Assembly: GCA_902800645.1 (NCBI GenBank)
Contig: CADCFC010000005.1
Coordinates: 1-50,528, forward strand
DNA: 50,528 nt
Source: an uncultured Erysipelotrichaceae bacterium
GTDB taxonomy: Bacteria > Bacillota_I > Bacilli_A > RFN20 > CAG-826
Reading direction: 5' to 3'
In this document: one piece after another, positions 1 through 6,882 of the stretch
How the letters are laid out: each line of letters begins with the position of its first letter
Position numbering within the stretch: the stretch's first letter is position 1
The notes under the pieces: generated by a model
What the model was told of the DNA's origin: nothing
Seen by the model: the letters and a program-made list of their open reading frames with translations, nothing else
The model's database searches: none
Program-made: the position numbers and the translations under genes

Positions 1-309
1 GTTAAAAGAGGCTTAATGAAGTGTCATAACTATATCTTTAACTCAGATTCAGTTGGAGCTTATAACATTATGAGAGTCTATAGACAAATAAGTGGAAATG
101 AATTTGAAACCCCAATTAAAGGTCTCTCAAATCCAACTAGAGAATATATTCCTGTAACAGACCAGTTTTTAAATGAAGATTGCATTAATTGGAATGGTAA
201 AGCTGGGAATGTAGGGATATCGGGTAGGAACTACCCAACAGGATATGAGTTGGTTAATTTAATTAATCAATCTATAACCCAGATGCTTGGCAATTCAATT
301 GCCGAGTAA
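1..309 (+). CDS. TnpB/OrfB (IS200/IS605-type) C-terminal fragment, 5' end outside window
   Basis: The frame is open from the first base, so this is the 3' end of a longer gene. The visible start reads VKRGLMKCHNYIFNSDSVG followed by AYNIMR. This matches the last conserved block of IS605-type OrfB/TnpB proteins (RGL..C.....N-A-D-x-N-G-A-Y-N-I), which carries the final RuvC aspartate; here that is the Asp of NSDSVGAYNIM. The rest, about 75 residues, is a variable tail. TnpB proteins are RNA-guided nucleases encoded by transposons, and their guide RNA overlaps the 3' end of the gene. Only 23 nt separate the stop from the next gene, so any guide RNA would overlap the toxin-like gene downstream. 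An alternative is a TnpB-like remnant without activity. The call rests on one motif. Confidence 0.6.
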   Translation, partial: VKRGLMKCHNYIFNSDSVGAYNIMRVYRQISGNEFETPIKGLSNPTREYIPVTDQFLNEDCINWNGKAGNVGISGRNYPTGYELVNLINQSITQMLGNSIAE

Positions 310-332
310 GTTCACATAACGAAGGAGATAAC

Positions 333-959
333 TTGTTGTTATTTCACGGAGCTAAATATGAGATAAAAGGTGAAATTGATATTAATCACTTAAACGGAAA
401 AAAAGATTTTGGAGCGGGGTTTTATTTAGGCGATAGTTTTGATTCCTCTGCTTCTTGGATTTGTGAATATCCAACAGGTTCTGTATACGGCTTCTATTTA
501 AAAAACTATAAGGAGATGAAGTACATAGAATTTAAAGTAGATCGTAATTGGATGTATGCGATTTTATATTTCCGCGGAATGTTTGATGAATATATTCCAA
601 ATAAGGAAGTATTAGAACTTATTGATAGAATTAATAAAGCTGATTATATCATTGCCCCAATAGCGGATAATCAAATGTATGACACTTTAACTGCATTTGC
701 TTTAAAAGAAATAACAGATGAACAGTGCTTGCACGCTTTAAGTGCGAATAATTTAGGGAAACAATATGTTTTAAAATCTAAAAAAGCGGTAGAGAACCTC
801 GTCTTAATTGAAAGAATGCATATATGTGAAAAAGAAAAAGAGCATTTTATCAATAATAAAAATATCTTATCTAATGAGGGAAGAAACAAAGCTTCTTTAT
901 CAATAGAAGCATATCGAAGAAAAGGGAAATACATCGATGAAATTTTTAAGAAAAGTTGA
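333..959 (+). CDS. DUF3990-like ADP-ribosyltransferase-fold protein, possible toxin
   Basis: The protein is 208 aa. Its N-terminus reads LLFHGAKYEI, then DFGAGFYLGDSFDSSASW. This is the layout of DUF3990 proteins (L-Y-H-G-S ... D-F-G-x-G-F-Y-x-T ... A-x-x-W), which resemble ADP-ribosyltransferases of the H-Y-E group: the His of FHG and the Tyr of GFYLG would contact NAD. DUF3990 proteins often sit in small two-gene modules of toxin-antitoxin type. A strong SD (GAAGGAG at 321-327) precedes two possible TTG starts at 333 and 336; no ATG fits. The 3' end overlaps the next gene by 23 nt, so the two are translated together. The family assignment comes from motif memory; toxicity is inference. Confidence 0.55.
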   Translation: MLLFHGAKYEIKGEIDINHLNGKKDFGAGFYLGDSFDSSASWICEYPTGSVYGFYLKNYKEMKYIEFKVDRNWMYAILYFRGMFDEYIPNKEVLELIDRINKADYIIAPIADNQMYDTLTAFALKEITDEQCLHALSANNLGKQYVLKSKKAVENLVLIERMHICEKEKEHFINNKNILSNEGRNKASLSIEAYRRKGKYIDEIFKKS

Positions 960-1398
960 TGCACTTTCTCATTCTTTAGCGTCATCTCAAGGAAGGATAT
1001 TTGAAAAAAGTATTTCTTTCGGCATACCTTCGAAAAAATTTATTAAATCATATATGCTTTCTAATGAAGCGAGTCTTATTGATGAATTAAAGCTAGATGT
1101 TGCTGGGTTAAGCGAAATCGAAATATTCGATAGTATCGCTAATAGAATAACGAATAAAAATGGAACTTTATATTCGTTTTCTGTTATGCACTATACTGGT
1201 TATTTTTATCGTATTGCGTCGTATTTAACTGGGCACTCTTCTAGATTTATATATCAACATATCAAACCGGATTTGATTAATAGAAATTATCAAACATTAC
1301 ATTCTTTGCCTATTGAAGAGGCTATAAAAGAAGTGTTTGAGATTATTAACTATAAAGAGGAAGACAAATACGAATTATTTAAAAAAATTTATAAATAG
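937..1398 (+). CDS. Unknown partner of the DUF3990-like protein, possible antitoxin
   Basis: This 153-aa protein has no family I can name. It is soluble, has no signal peptide and looks mainly helical. The first third (KFLRKVDALSHSLASSQGRI) is amphipathic, and a Tyr-rich block (YTGYFYRIASYLTGH) lies in the middle. Its start lies inside the end of the ADP-ribosyltransferase-like gene (23-nt overlap), the usual arrangement for toxin-antitoxin pairs, and a purine-rich AAAGGGAAA lies upstream of the ATG. No DNA-binding motif is evident, so if it is an antitoxin it probably acts by protein contact. The role is inferred from gene order only. Confidence 0.6.
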   Translation: MKFLRKVDALSHSLASSQGRIFEKSISFGIPSKKFIKSYMLSNEASLIDELKLDVAGLSEIEIFDSIANRITNKNGTLYSFSVMHYTGYFYRIASYLTGHSSRFIYQHIKPDLINRNYQTLHSLPIEEAIKEVFEIINYKEEDKYELFKKIYK

Positions 1399-1403
1399 TT
1401 TTA

Positions 1404-1440
1404 TGTGACACTTCTGTGGCAGTTAAAGTGATAAGATAAT
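1404..1440 (+). promoter_or_regulatory. Direct-repeat promoter of Nif11-type peptide gene 1
   Basis: TGTGACA (1404-1410), 4 nt, TGTGGCA (1415-1421), 13 nt, then a -10-like GATAAT (1435-1440). The two heptamers start 11 nt apart, so they lie on the same face of the helix. The same arrangement with the same 13-nt gap occurs before the second Nif11 gene at 6069. No normal -35 hexamer is present, so an activator or an alternative sigma factor is likely. Confidence 0.65.
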
Positions 1441-1461
1441 ACTATAAAGAGGAACTTTTAT

Positions 1462-1749
1462 ATGAGACAAGAACTATTAAAAGGATTAACTGAAGAACAA
1501 ATCGCTAAAGTTAAAGCGTGTAAGAGTAGTGAAGAAATACTAGAAGCTGCAAAAAAAGAAGGTATTGAACTCACTGACGAACAATTAGACGCTGTTAATG
1601 GTGGATGTGGCAAAAGCAAAGAATGGTATGAAATTGACAACATGCAATGTCCAGAGTGTTTAAATCGTCACTGTATGGAAAAAGTTTCAGAAGCCTGGTA
1701 TAGATGCAAATGGTGCAACAAAATCACTGTTAATAAAAATCTTGAATAA
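1462..1749 (+). CDS. Nif11-type leader peptide fused to a zinc-ribbon-like tail (peptide 1)
   Basis: The protein is 95 aa. Residues 1-48 form a leader of the Nif11-like type: MRQELLKGLTEEQIAKVKAC, a helical middle, then DEQLDAVNGG with a double-glycine site typical of cleavage by C39-type peptidase/ABC exporters. The tail of about 47 residues begins with Cys and holds two CxxC pairs (CPEC and CKWC) plus further Cys residues, which suggests a metal-binding ribbon or a modified peptide. Nif11-type leaders normally serve RiPP precursors, but no maturase, LanM, YcaO or exporter is in the window. An SD (AAAGAGGA, about 9 nt upstream) precedes the ATG. It is monocistronic, bounded by the direct-repeat promoter and the terminator at 1787. 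Related copies start at 6128 and 6456. Confidence 0.75.
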   Translation: MRQELLKGLTEEQIAKVKACKSSEEILEAAKKEGIELTDEQLDAVNGGCGKSKEWYEIDNMQCPECLNRHCMEKVSEAWYRCKWCNKITVNKNLE

Positions 1750-1786
1750 TATATAGAACATTAATAATTATTTAATGAAGAATTTG

Positions 1787-1808
1787 CCGAGTGAAGAACT
1801 CGGTTTTT
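1787..1808 (+). terminator. Intrinsic terminator after peptide gene 1
   Basis: Stem CCGAGT/ACTCGG with a 5-nt loop followed by five T. Confidence 0.8.
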
Positions 1809-1845
1809 CTTATTTACTATCTTAAAATAATGAAAAAAATAAAAA

Positions 1846-1862
1846 TGTAAGATTAATTTACA
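1846..1862. promoter_or_regulatory. GlnR/TnrA-type box upstream of glnA (distal)
   Basis: TGTAAGATTAATTTACA fits the GlnR/TnrA consensus TGTNA-N7-TNACA exactly. It lies 152 nt before the glnA start. Confidence 0.6.
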
Positions 1863-1910
1863 TAGTGATTTTTAAAAAGTAACATAGTTAAACATTAGTT
1901 TTATGTAAGA

Positions 1911-1928
1911 TGTAAAGTAAAGTTTACA
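1911..1928. promoter_or_regulatory. GlnR-like inverted repeat next to the glnA promoter
   Basis: TGTAAA-N6-TTTACA is an inverted repeat one base longer than the strict GlnR/TnrA spacing. It ends 10 bp before the -35 hexamer of the glnA promoter, the place where GlnR acts in other Bacilli. The non-standard spacing lowers confidence. Confidence 0.45.
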
Positions 1929-1938
1929 TATGTTTTTG

Positions 1939-1966
1939 TTGACAATATATAGTCTATAGTTATAGA
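1939..1966 (+). promoter_or_regulatory. Sigma-A-type promoter of glnA-glmS
   Basis: TTGACA (1939-1944), 16-nt spacer, TATAGA (1961-1966). This is the best housekeeping promoter upstream of glnA and lies directly downstream of the GlnR-like boxes. Confidence 0.6.
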
Positions 1967-1997
1967 TTTTAAACATGTTTTTTAAAAGGTAATTGTT

Positions 1998-3332
1998 ATG
2001 AATGCTGAAGACATTAAAAAAATAATAAAGCAAGATGGCATCTCATATATTAGGATGCAGTTTACCGACATGTTAGGGGATATTAAAGCGGTAGAAATAC
2101 CAGTCAATCGTATTGATGACGCTTTGAACAATAAAATCATGTTTGATGGTTCGTCTATTGAAGGTTTTGTTCGTATCAAAGAAGCTGATATGTATCTTCA
2201 TCCAGATCTAGATACTTTTCTCGTTTTACCATTTGAAGATAGCTCAATAGGAGGAGTAGCGAGATTTATTTGTGACGTCTATATGCCCGATGGCAGTCCA
2301 TTCATGGGAGATCCTCGTTATATTTTGAAAAAAGAAGTCAAAAAGATGAATGAACTAGGGATTGATAACCTCTTTGTTGGGTTTGAACCTGAGTTTTATT
2401 TATTCAAATTAAATAGTGACGGTGGAGTTTCTACTAACTGTAGCGATAGAGCGTCTTATTTTGATTTATCTCCATTTGATGGTGGAGAAGATATTCGAAG
2501 AGAAATTGCTTTAATGCTTGAAAAGATGGGATTTGAAGTCCAGGCAAGTCACCATGAAGTTGGACCTGGTCAAAATGAAATTACTTTTAAATACACTGAT
2601 GTCGTTTCAGCGTGTGACCGCGTACAAACTTTTAAACAGGTCGTGAAAATAATTGCTAGAAAGAATGGATATTTAGCAAGTTTCATGCCAAAACCGCTTA
2701 ATAAGCAAGCTGGAAACGGAATGCACACTAATTGCTCTTTATATTCAAAAGATAAAGGTGATTTGTTTTACGATTCAAATGCATCAATGGAATTATCGAT
2801 TATGTGTAAAAAATGGATTACTGGAGTGCTTAATCACGCTAGAGAATTATCATTATTAACTAATCCAATCGTTAATTCTTATAAAAGATTAGTGAGTGGC
2901 TATGAAGCTCCTATATACGCTTGTTGGAGTGACGCTAATCGTAGTTCTTTAGTAAGAATTCCTGCTGCTAGAGGTTTAGCAACTAGAACTGAATTTAGAA
3001 ATGTTGATCCATGCGCTAATCCATATCTCGCTTTAGCGGGTATACTTGCGTGCGGACTAGAAGGAATTAAAAATATAAAAGAAAAAGATATTATTCCTCC
3101 TGTTAAAGATAATCTATTTGATTTATCTACTGATGAAATTAAAAATAGAAACATTACTTGTTTACCTGAAACTCTTCATGAAGCGATTGAAGAGTTTAAA
3201 AAGAGTGAGATATTAAAAGAAGTATTAGGGGAGCATCTATTCCCTAAATATATCGAAGCCAAAGAAAAAGAATGGAAAGAATATCACACTACAGTTAGTG
3301 AATTTGAATTAAAGAAATATTTGAGTAGATAA
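1998..3332 (+). CDS. glnA: Glutamine synthetase, type I (GSI-alpha)
   Basis: The protein is 444 aa, the normal size for the GSI-alpha subtype of Bacilli. It makes glutamine from glutamate, ammonia and ATP in the cytosol as a dodecamer. Visible signatures are the beta-grasp block with MFDGSSIEGF, the ATP/metal motifs GFEPEFYLF and HHEVGPGQNEI, KPLNKQAGNGMHTN, and NRSSLVRIPAARG followed by TRTEFRNVDP. There is no adenylylation loop Tyr as in the beta subtype, so control should be feedback inhibition plus GlnR. glnR itself is not here; two GlnR-type boxes and a sigma-A-like promoter lie upstream. glmS follows after 4 nt, so the two are one operon. Confidence 0.97.
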   Translation: MNAEDIKKIIKQDGISYIRMQFTDMLGDIKAVEIPVNRIDDALNNKIMFDGSSIEGFVRIKEADMYLHPDLDTFLVLPFEDSSIGGVARFICDVYMPDGSPFMGDPRYILKKEVKKMNELGIDNLFVGFEPEFYLFKLNSDGGVSTNCSDRASYFDLSPFDGGEDIRREIALMLEKMGFEVQASHHEVGPGQNEITFKYTDVVSACDRVQTFKQVVKIIARKNGYLASFMPKPLNKQAGNGMHTNCSLYSKDKGDLFYDSNASMELSIMCKKWITGVLNHARELSLLTNPIVNSYKRLVSGYEAPIYACWSDANRSSLVRIPAARGLATRTEFRNVDPCANPYLALAGILACGLEGIKNIKEKDIIPPVKDNLFDLSTDEIKNRNITCLPETLHEAIEEFKKSEILKEVLGEHLFPKYIEAKEKEWKEYHTTVSEFELKKYLSR

Positions 3333-3336
3333 ATTT

Positions 3337-5115
3337 ATGTGTGGAATTGTTGGTTCAGTTGGATTAAAGGATCCAAAAGAATATGTCACTAAAGGATTAA
3401 AGATGCTTGATTATCGCGGATATGATTCTGCTGGTATCGCATATTTTAATGATGAGATTAAAATCTTTAAGGATGTTGGTAGCGTTGAACATTTAATGTC
3501 AATTGTGCCGTCTAATATTAATACAAATATTATGATTGGCCACACTAGATGGGCCACTCATGGAGCGCCAACAAAACTTAATACTCATCCTCATATTTCA
3601 TATAACAAACACATTTGTTTAGTACATAACGGAGTAATTGATAACTATAAAGAGTTAAAAAAGTTTTTAATAGAACAGAACTATAGTTTTTATGGAGAGA
3701 CCGATTCTGAAGTGGTTGCAAATTTAATTGAATATTATTATTTGCTTAATCGTGACATTAAAGAAACCATTAAAACAGTTAAGTTATTAATTAAAGGAAG
3801 CTATGCGATTACTTTCTTTATTGACTCTGATGTCGACACTCTTTATATATTAAAAAAAGCTTCTCCATTAGTGGTAGGCAAGGGCAAAGGATTTAATCTA
3901 GTTGCTTCTGACGCTTCTCCGATGATTAATTACACAAATGAATTTATTGAATTAGAAGATGGTGAGTTCGGGTATTTAAACAAAAATGAAATTGTTATCT
4001 TTAATAAAGATGGTGAACCTATTAAAAAAGAAACAATTCATAAAGATATCGAATTAATATCTCATGATTTAAAAGGTTATCCTCATTATATGTTAAAAGA
4101 AATAGAGGAGATTCCTCAGACTGTTAATCGATTAATTAATACATATTTTCAAGATGATCAATATCAGTTTGATGAAGAATTAATCAAAGACCTTAAAGAA
4201 TCAGACCATATCCTTTTTATTGGATGTGGTACTTCTTATCACGCGGGACTCGTGGGCGGAAGATATTTTGAAAAATATGATAAATCCACGAGTAGATTTA
4301 TCGCTTCTGAATGGGCATTTCATCCAACTTATCCAGGGAATAAACCGTTCATCATTATGATTTCTCAATCAGGAGAAACCGCTGATCTAATACATTGCTT
4401 AAGAATCATCAAAGAACACAACTTAAAAAATTTAGTTATTACCAATACAGGTGGTTCTACTTTAGATAGAAATTGTGATTATTCTTTACTTCTTCATAGT
4501 GGTGTAGAAGTTTCAGTAGCGTCCACTAAAGCTTACGCTGCTCAAGTTGCTTTACTTGCGATGCTCTCCGCTTCTTTAGCAAATGATAAATCAGTTATTA
4601 ATGATTTAAGACAAGCAATCAATGTCATTAATGACATTCAAGATAGCTATAAGCCAAAGATTATGAAAGTCGCTAATGAATTGATGTCAAAGAAGAATAT
4701 TTTTTATCTCGGTCGTAGCTTTGATTACTTCCTTTCTTTAGAAGCGTCTTTAAAACTTAAAGAGATTAGTTATATTCATTCTGAAGCCATCCCTGGTGGT
4801 GAATTAAAACATGGCCCAATTGCTTTGGTGGAACAAGATTTACCAGTTATTGTTTTTATTACTGATCCAGATACCGCTCCATCAATGAGAGGCAATATTG
4901 AGGAAGTAAAAAGTAGAGGAGCAAAAGTTTATGTTGTTTCCACAAAATCATTAAGCGCTCCTGAAGATACAATAGTGGTGAAAGATTATGCCTATTATTT
5001 ATCTAGCGTCGCTATTTCTTCTATTGCTTTCTATTTAGCGTATTATGTTTCTTTAGCAAAAGGATTAAACGTTGACAAACCAAGAAACCTCGCAAAAAGT
5101 GTGACTGTAGAATAA
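3337..5115 (+). CDS. glmS: Glutamine--fructose-6-phosphate aminotransferase (isomerizing)
   Basis: The protein is 592 aa (usual 600-610). It converts fructose-6-phosphate and glutamine to glucosamine-6-phosphate, the first step toward UDP-GlcNAc and peptidoglycan. The N-terminal Ntn glutaminase starts MCGIVG with Cys as the nucleophile after Met removal, followed by LDYRGYDSAGIA and HTRWATHG. Two SIS domains follow (SQSGETAD; SVASTKAY), then the SEAIPGGELKHGP region and the C-terminal DKPRNLAKSVTVE. It is 4 nt downstream of glnA with no clear SD, so it is probably translated by coupling. glnA supplies its nitrogen donor. No glmS ribozyme is possible in a 4-nt gap, so transcription is expected to follow glnA control. 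Confidence 0.97.
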   Translation: MCGIVGSVGLKDPKEYVTKGLKMLDYRGYDSAGIAYFNDEIKIFKDVGSVEHLMSIVPSNINTNIMIGHTRWATHGAPTKLNTHPHISYNKHICLVHNGVIDNYKELKKFLIEQNYSFYGETDSEVVANLIEYYYLLNRDIKETIKTVKLLIKGSYAITFFIDSDVDTLYILKKASPLVVGKGKGFNLVASDASPMINYTNEFIELEDGEFGYLNKNEIVIFNKDGEPIKKETIHKDIELISHDLKGYPHYMLKEIEEIPQTVNRLINTYFQDDQYQFDEELIKDLKESDHILFIGCGTSYHAGLVGGRYFEKYDKSTSRFIASEWAFHPTYPGNKPFIIMISQSGETADLIHCLRIIKEHNLKNLVITNTGGSTLDRNCDYSLLLHSGVEVSVASTKAYAAQVALLAMLSASLANDKSVINDLRQAINVINDIQDSYKPKIMKVANELMSKKNIFYLGRSFDYFLSLEASLKLKEISYIHSEAIPGGELKHGPIALVEQDLPVIVFITDPDTAPSMRGNIEEVKSRGAKVYVVSTKSLSAPEDTIVVKDYAYYLSSVAISSIAFYLAYYVSLAKGLNVDKPRNLAKSVTVE

Positions 5116-5135
5116 CTTAGTGATACTTATGAGCT

Positions 5136-5171
5136 TATGACACATCTGTAGCAGAAAATGGATGTGCTAAA
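5136..5171 (+). promoter_or_regulatory. Orphan copy of the direct-repeat promoter
   Basis: TATGACA (5136-5142), 4 nt, TGTAGCA (5147-5153), 12 nt, GCTAAA (5166-5171). It matches the promoters at 1404 and 6069 with two substitutions in the repeats, a gap one base shorter and a weaker -10. Only a terminator follows, so it would make a transcript of about 45-50 nt, or it is the remnant of a lost peptide gene. Confidence 0.45.
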
Positions 5172-5193
5172 ACAGTTTATATTTATATAAAAA

Positions 5194-5223
5194 GAGTTGC
5201 TTGATTAATGAGCAACTTTTTTT
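5194..5223. terminator. Bidirectional terminator between glmS and the minus-strand membrane gene
   Basis: Stem GTTGCT/AGCAAC with A-run and T-run on either side. The stop codon of the minus-strand gene lies in the loop. Confidence 0.8.
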
Positions 5224-5996
5224 GTAATTAATTTGTATATAGAAGTTTCAACTAAATAAGTTAGATATGTTACTAAACCAACTAAGATTAAGAAAAGGAT
5301 TAAATAGACAACGTATCCGGCTTTTTGTTGAACAATATTTCCAACAGGGAGATTAGTGATAAACATTGGATTAATAAAGAACATATTGATGAAGTGAGGA
5401 TAAAAGCTCACATTAATTACTATAGCAATGACTGCAGTTATTAAAAATGCGATTAGAGTTCTATATGTTGTTTTAATATTTATGTTCTTTCTATTCCATA
5501 TGAATATATAAACGCCTAATATCACTTGAGTGCCGTGATGAATAAGAGATTGAACATTAATGAATATCATTCGTGTCATTACCATATCGGTATATAAACA
5601 AACTAATATTCCCATAAATAGAGATATTAGACACATATATCCATTCGCGGTGTCCACTAAGAGTGGATGTTTTTCTTTGTTCACAAATAAAATAAGAGGA
5701 ATGAAGTAATAAATCATTGAGCATATTGAAAATGGAAAATCTCTCACACTATATTCCCAATATGATGGAGATCCATAATGGAAGGATTTTAAGATTTGCT
5801 TAAATAGCTCTAATACCAATATTAGAATCCAAAATATAAAAAGAATTCTTTTATATGTTTTTTCTTTCGCGTCTTTAAAGAAACAAGAGATAAATATGGT
5901 CAATCCAATGATTGGAATTAACAATAGAAAATGGAACCAAGAGAACACTCCTGGAACATCCATTTCACCTTGTAACACATGAAGAAAGCATTCCAT
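5205..5996 (-). CDS. Integral membrane protein, YwaF/TIGR02206-like
   Basis: The protein is up to 263 aa with about six or seven hydrophobic segments. The motifs DFPFSICSM and LIHHGTQVILGVYI fit the conserved P-x-x-x-C and His-His positions of YwaF/TMEM164-type membrane proteins. Their function in bacteria is not firmly known. The ATG at 5996 has no SD. A second in-frame ATG at 5963 (MDVPGVFSWFHF) follows AAGGTGAA and begins just before the first membrane segment, so it is the better start and gives 252 aa. The gene is alone on this strand, converges with glmS and shares its terminator. Confidence 0.6.
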   Translation of the reverse strand: MECFLHVLQGEMDVPGVFSWFHFLLLIPIIGLTIFISCFFKDAKEKTYKRILFIFWILILVLELFKQILKSFHYGSPSYWEYSVRDFPFSICSMIYYFIPLILFVNKEKHPLLVDTANGYMCLISLFMGILVCLYTDMVMTRMIFINVQSLIHHGTQVILGVYIFIWNRKNINIKTTYRTLIAFLITAVIAIVINVSFYPHFINMFFINPMFITNLPVGNIVQQKAGYVVYLILFLILVGLVTYLTYLVETSIYKLITKKVAH

Positions 5997-6068
5997 ACAA
6001 GAATAATTATATTGTTATTGCGATAAAAAGATGAATTAAAATAAGGCTATAGCAATTATATTTATCTT

Positions 6069-6105
6069 TGTGACACATTTGTGGCAATCACTATGTTAGG
6101 ATAAA
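6069..6105 (+). promoter_or_regulatory. Direct-repeat promoter of Nif11-type peptide genes 2 and 3
   Basis: TGTGACA (6069-6075), 4 nt, TGTGGCA (6080-6086), 13 nt, GATAAA (6100-6105). Heptamers and both gaps are the same as at 1404-1440, while the flanking bases differ. Confidence 0.65.
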
Positions 6106-6127
6106 GGCAATTAAAGGAGACTACTAT

Positions 6128-6412
6128 ATGAAAAAGGAACTCTTAAAAGGTTTAAATGAAGAACAAATTGCAAGAGTAAAAGCTTGCAAAAGTGCAGATG
6201 AACTCTTAGCGTACGCGAAAGAAGAAGGCGTTGAACTTAATGACGAACAACTCGCTGCAGTCAATGGTGGAATTTGCACCAGTACACCAGATTTCGTTTG
6301 TCCAAAATGTGGTTCAAAAAATATTAAAACCAGATATAACGAAAACTCTATTGCTGAATGGTGGAACAATACTTGCCAAGATTGTGGTCATGTCTGGATT
6401 GTTAATAAATAA
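6128..6412 (+). CDS. Nif11-type leader peptide fused to a canonical zinc ribbon (peptide 2)
   Basis: The protein is 94 aa. The leader (MKKELLKGLNEEQIARVKAC ... DEQLAAVNGG) is nearly the same as in the 1462 and 6456 genes. The tail carries a textbook zinc-ribbon pattern, CPKCGSKN about 25 residues before CQDCGHVW, so it probably folds around one zinc ion rather than being a heavily modified peptide. The SD AAAGGAGA lies 7 nt before ATG. It is probably co-transcribed with the third peptide gene, 43 nt downstream, and ends at the terminator at 6664. No processing enzyme is nearby. Function unknown; secretion through a double-glycine exporter is inference. Confidence 0.75.
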   Translation: MKKELLKGLNEEQIARVKACKSADELLAYAKEEGVELNDEQLAAVNGGICTSTPDFVCPKCGSKNIKTRYNENSIAEWWNNTCQDCGHVWIVNK

Positions 6413-6455
6413 GGACTAATTTATTTTTACTTCAATATAATCGGAGCAAAACACT

Positions 6456-6647
6456 ATGAGAAAAGAATTATTGAGAGGATTAACAGAGGACCAAATCGCT
6501 AAGGTCAAAGCGTGTGACAACACTAGCGATTTACTTCAACTTGCTAAAGATGAAGGAGTTGAACTCAATGATGAACAACTTGCCGCTGTTAGTGGTGGAG
6601 CTTGCTCTTCAGAAAAAAAAGATAATCATAGAAAAATTGAATCTTAA
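6456..6647 (+). CDS. Nif11-type leader peptide with a short tail (peptide 3)
   Basis: The protein is 63 aa. The leader (MRKELLRGLTEDQIAKVKAC ... DEQLAAVSGG) matches the two other peptides. After the double glycine only 15 residues remain (ACSSEKKDNHRKIES), with one Cys and no metal site, so this is either the smallest mature peptide of the set or a copy whose ribbon was lost. GGAG lies 9 nt before the ATG. A TATAAT (6436-6441) lies just upstream but would leave almost no leader RNA, so read-through from peptide gene 2 is more likely. Confidence 0.65.
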   Translation: MRKELLRGLTEDQIAKVKACDNTSDLLQLAKDEGVELNDEQLAAVSGGACSSEKKDNHRKIES

Positions 6648-6663
6648 TTCGCTATTTGATTAG

Positions 6664-6689
6664 ATAAGGGCCAGTAATGGTCCTTTTTT
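6664..6689 (+). terminator. Terminator after the peptide genes; same sequence as at 43136
   Basis: Stem GGGCCA/TGGTCC with loop GTAA and six T. The whole 26-nt block is identical to 43136-43161. Confidence 0.85.
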
Positions 6690-6790
6690 GTTGATCAATA
6701 ACAATGATGATATAAAAAAAGATTTGCTTAAAAATCATTTTATTAAAAAAATAATATTGACTGTTTGACCAAAAAGAGAGCTCAATTCAG

Positions 6791-6809
6791 TTCAAAAAAA
6801 TGATATTTT
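6791..6809 (+). promoter_or_regulatory. Island motif, copy A (upstream of 6883)
   Basis: TTCAAAAAAATGATATTTT matches copy B at 8466 except for the first base. It lies directly before a TATAAA (6811) that could be the -10 element of this gene. Confidence 0.5.
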
Positions 6810-6882
6810 CTATAAAAAAGTAATAATTTGTCCATATGCATGTGAATATATCATTAAATTAGATTTAGTGAGGAGTTACTAT

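Noticed and set aside
2900-3154. Minus-strand frame inside glnA, and similar shadows in glmS, rhaB and the DUF349 gene
   Set aside because: These are antisense shadows of clear genes with no SD and no recognisable protein.
5116-5200. glmS ribozyme or riboswitch around glmS
   Set aside because: The ribozyme would be upstream of glmS, where only 4 nt separate it from glnA; the downstream space holds just the orphan promoter and a terminator.
6664-6689. Attachment site (att) call for the 26-nt repeat
   Set aside because: It is a perfect intrinsic terminator and no integrase is in the window; kept only as a finding to test.
6868-6882. GTG start for the first surface protein
   Set aside because: The GTG is part of the SD itself.
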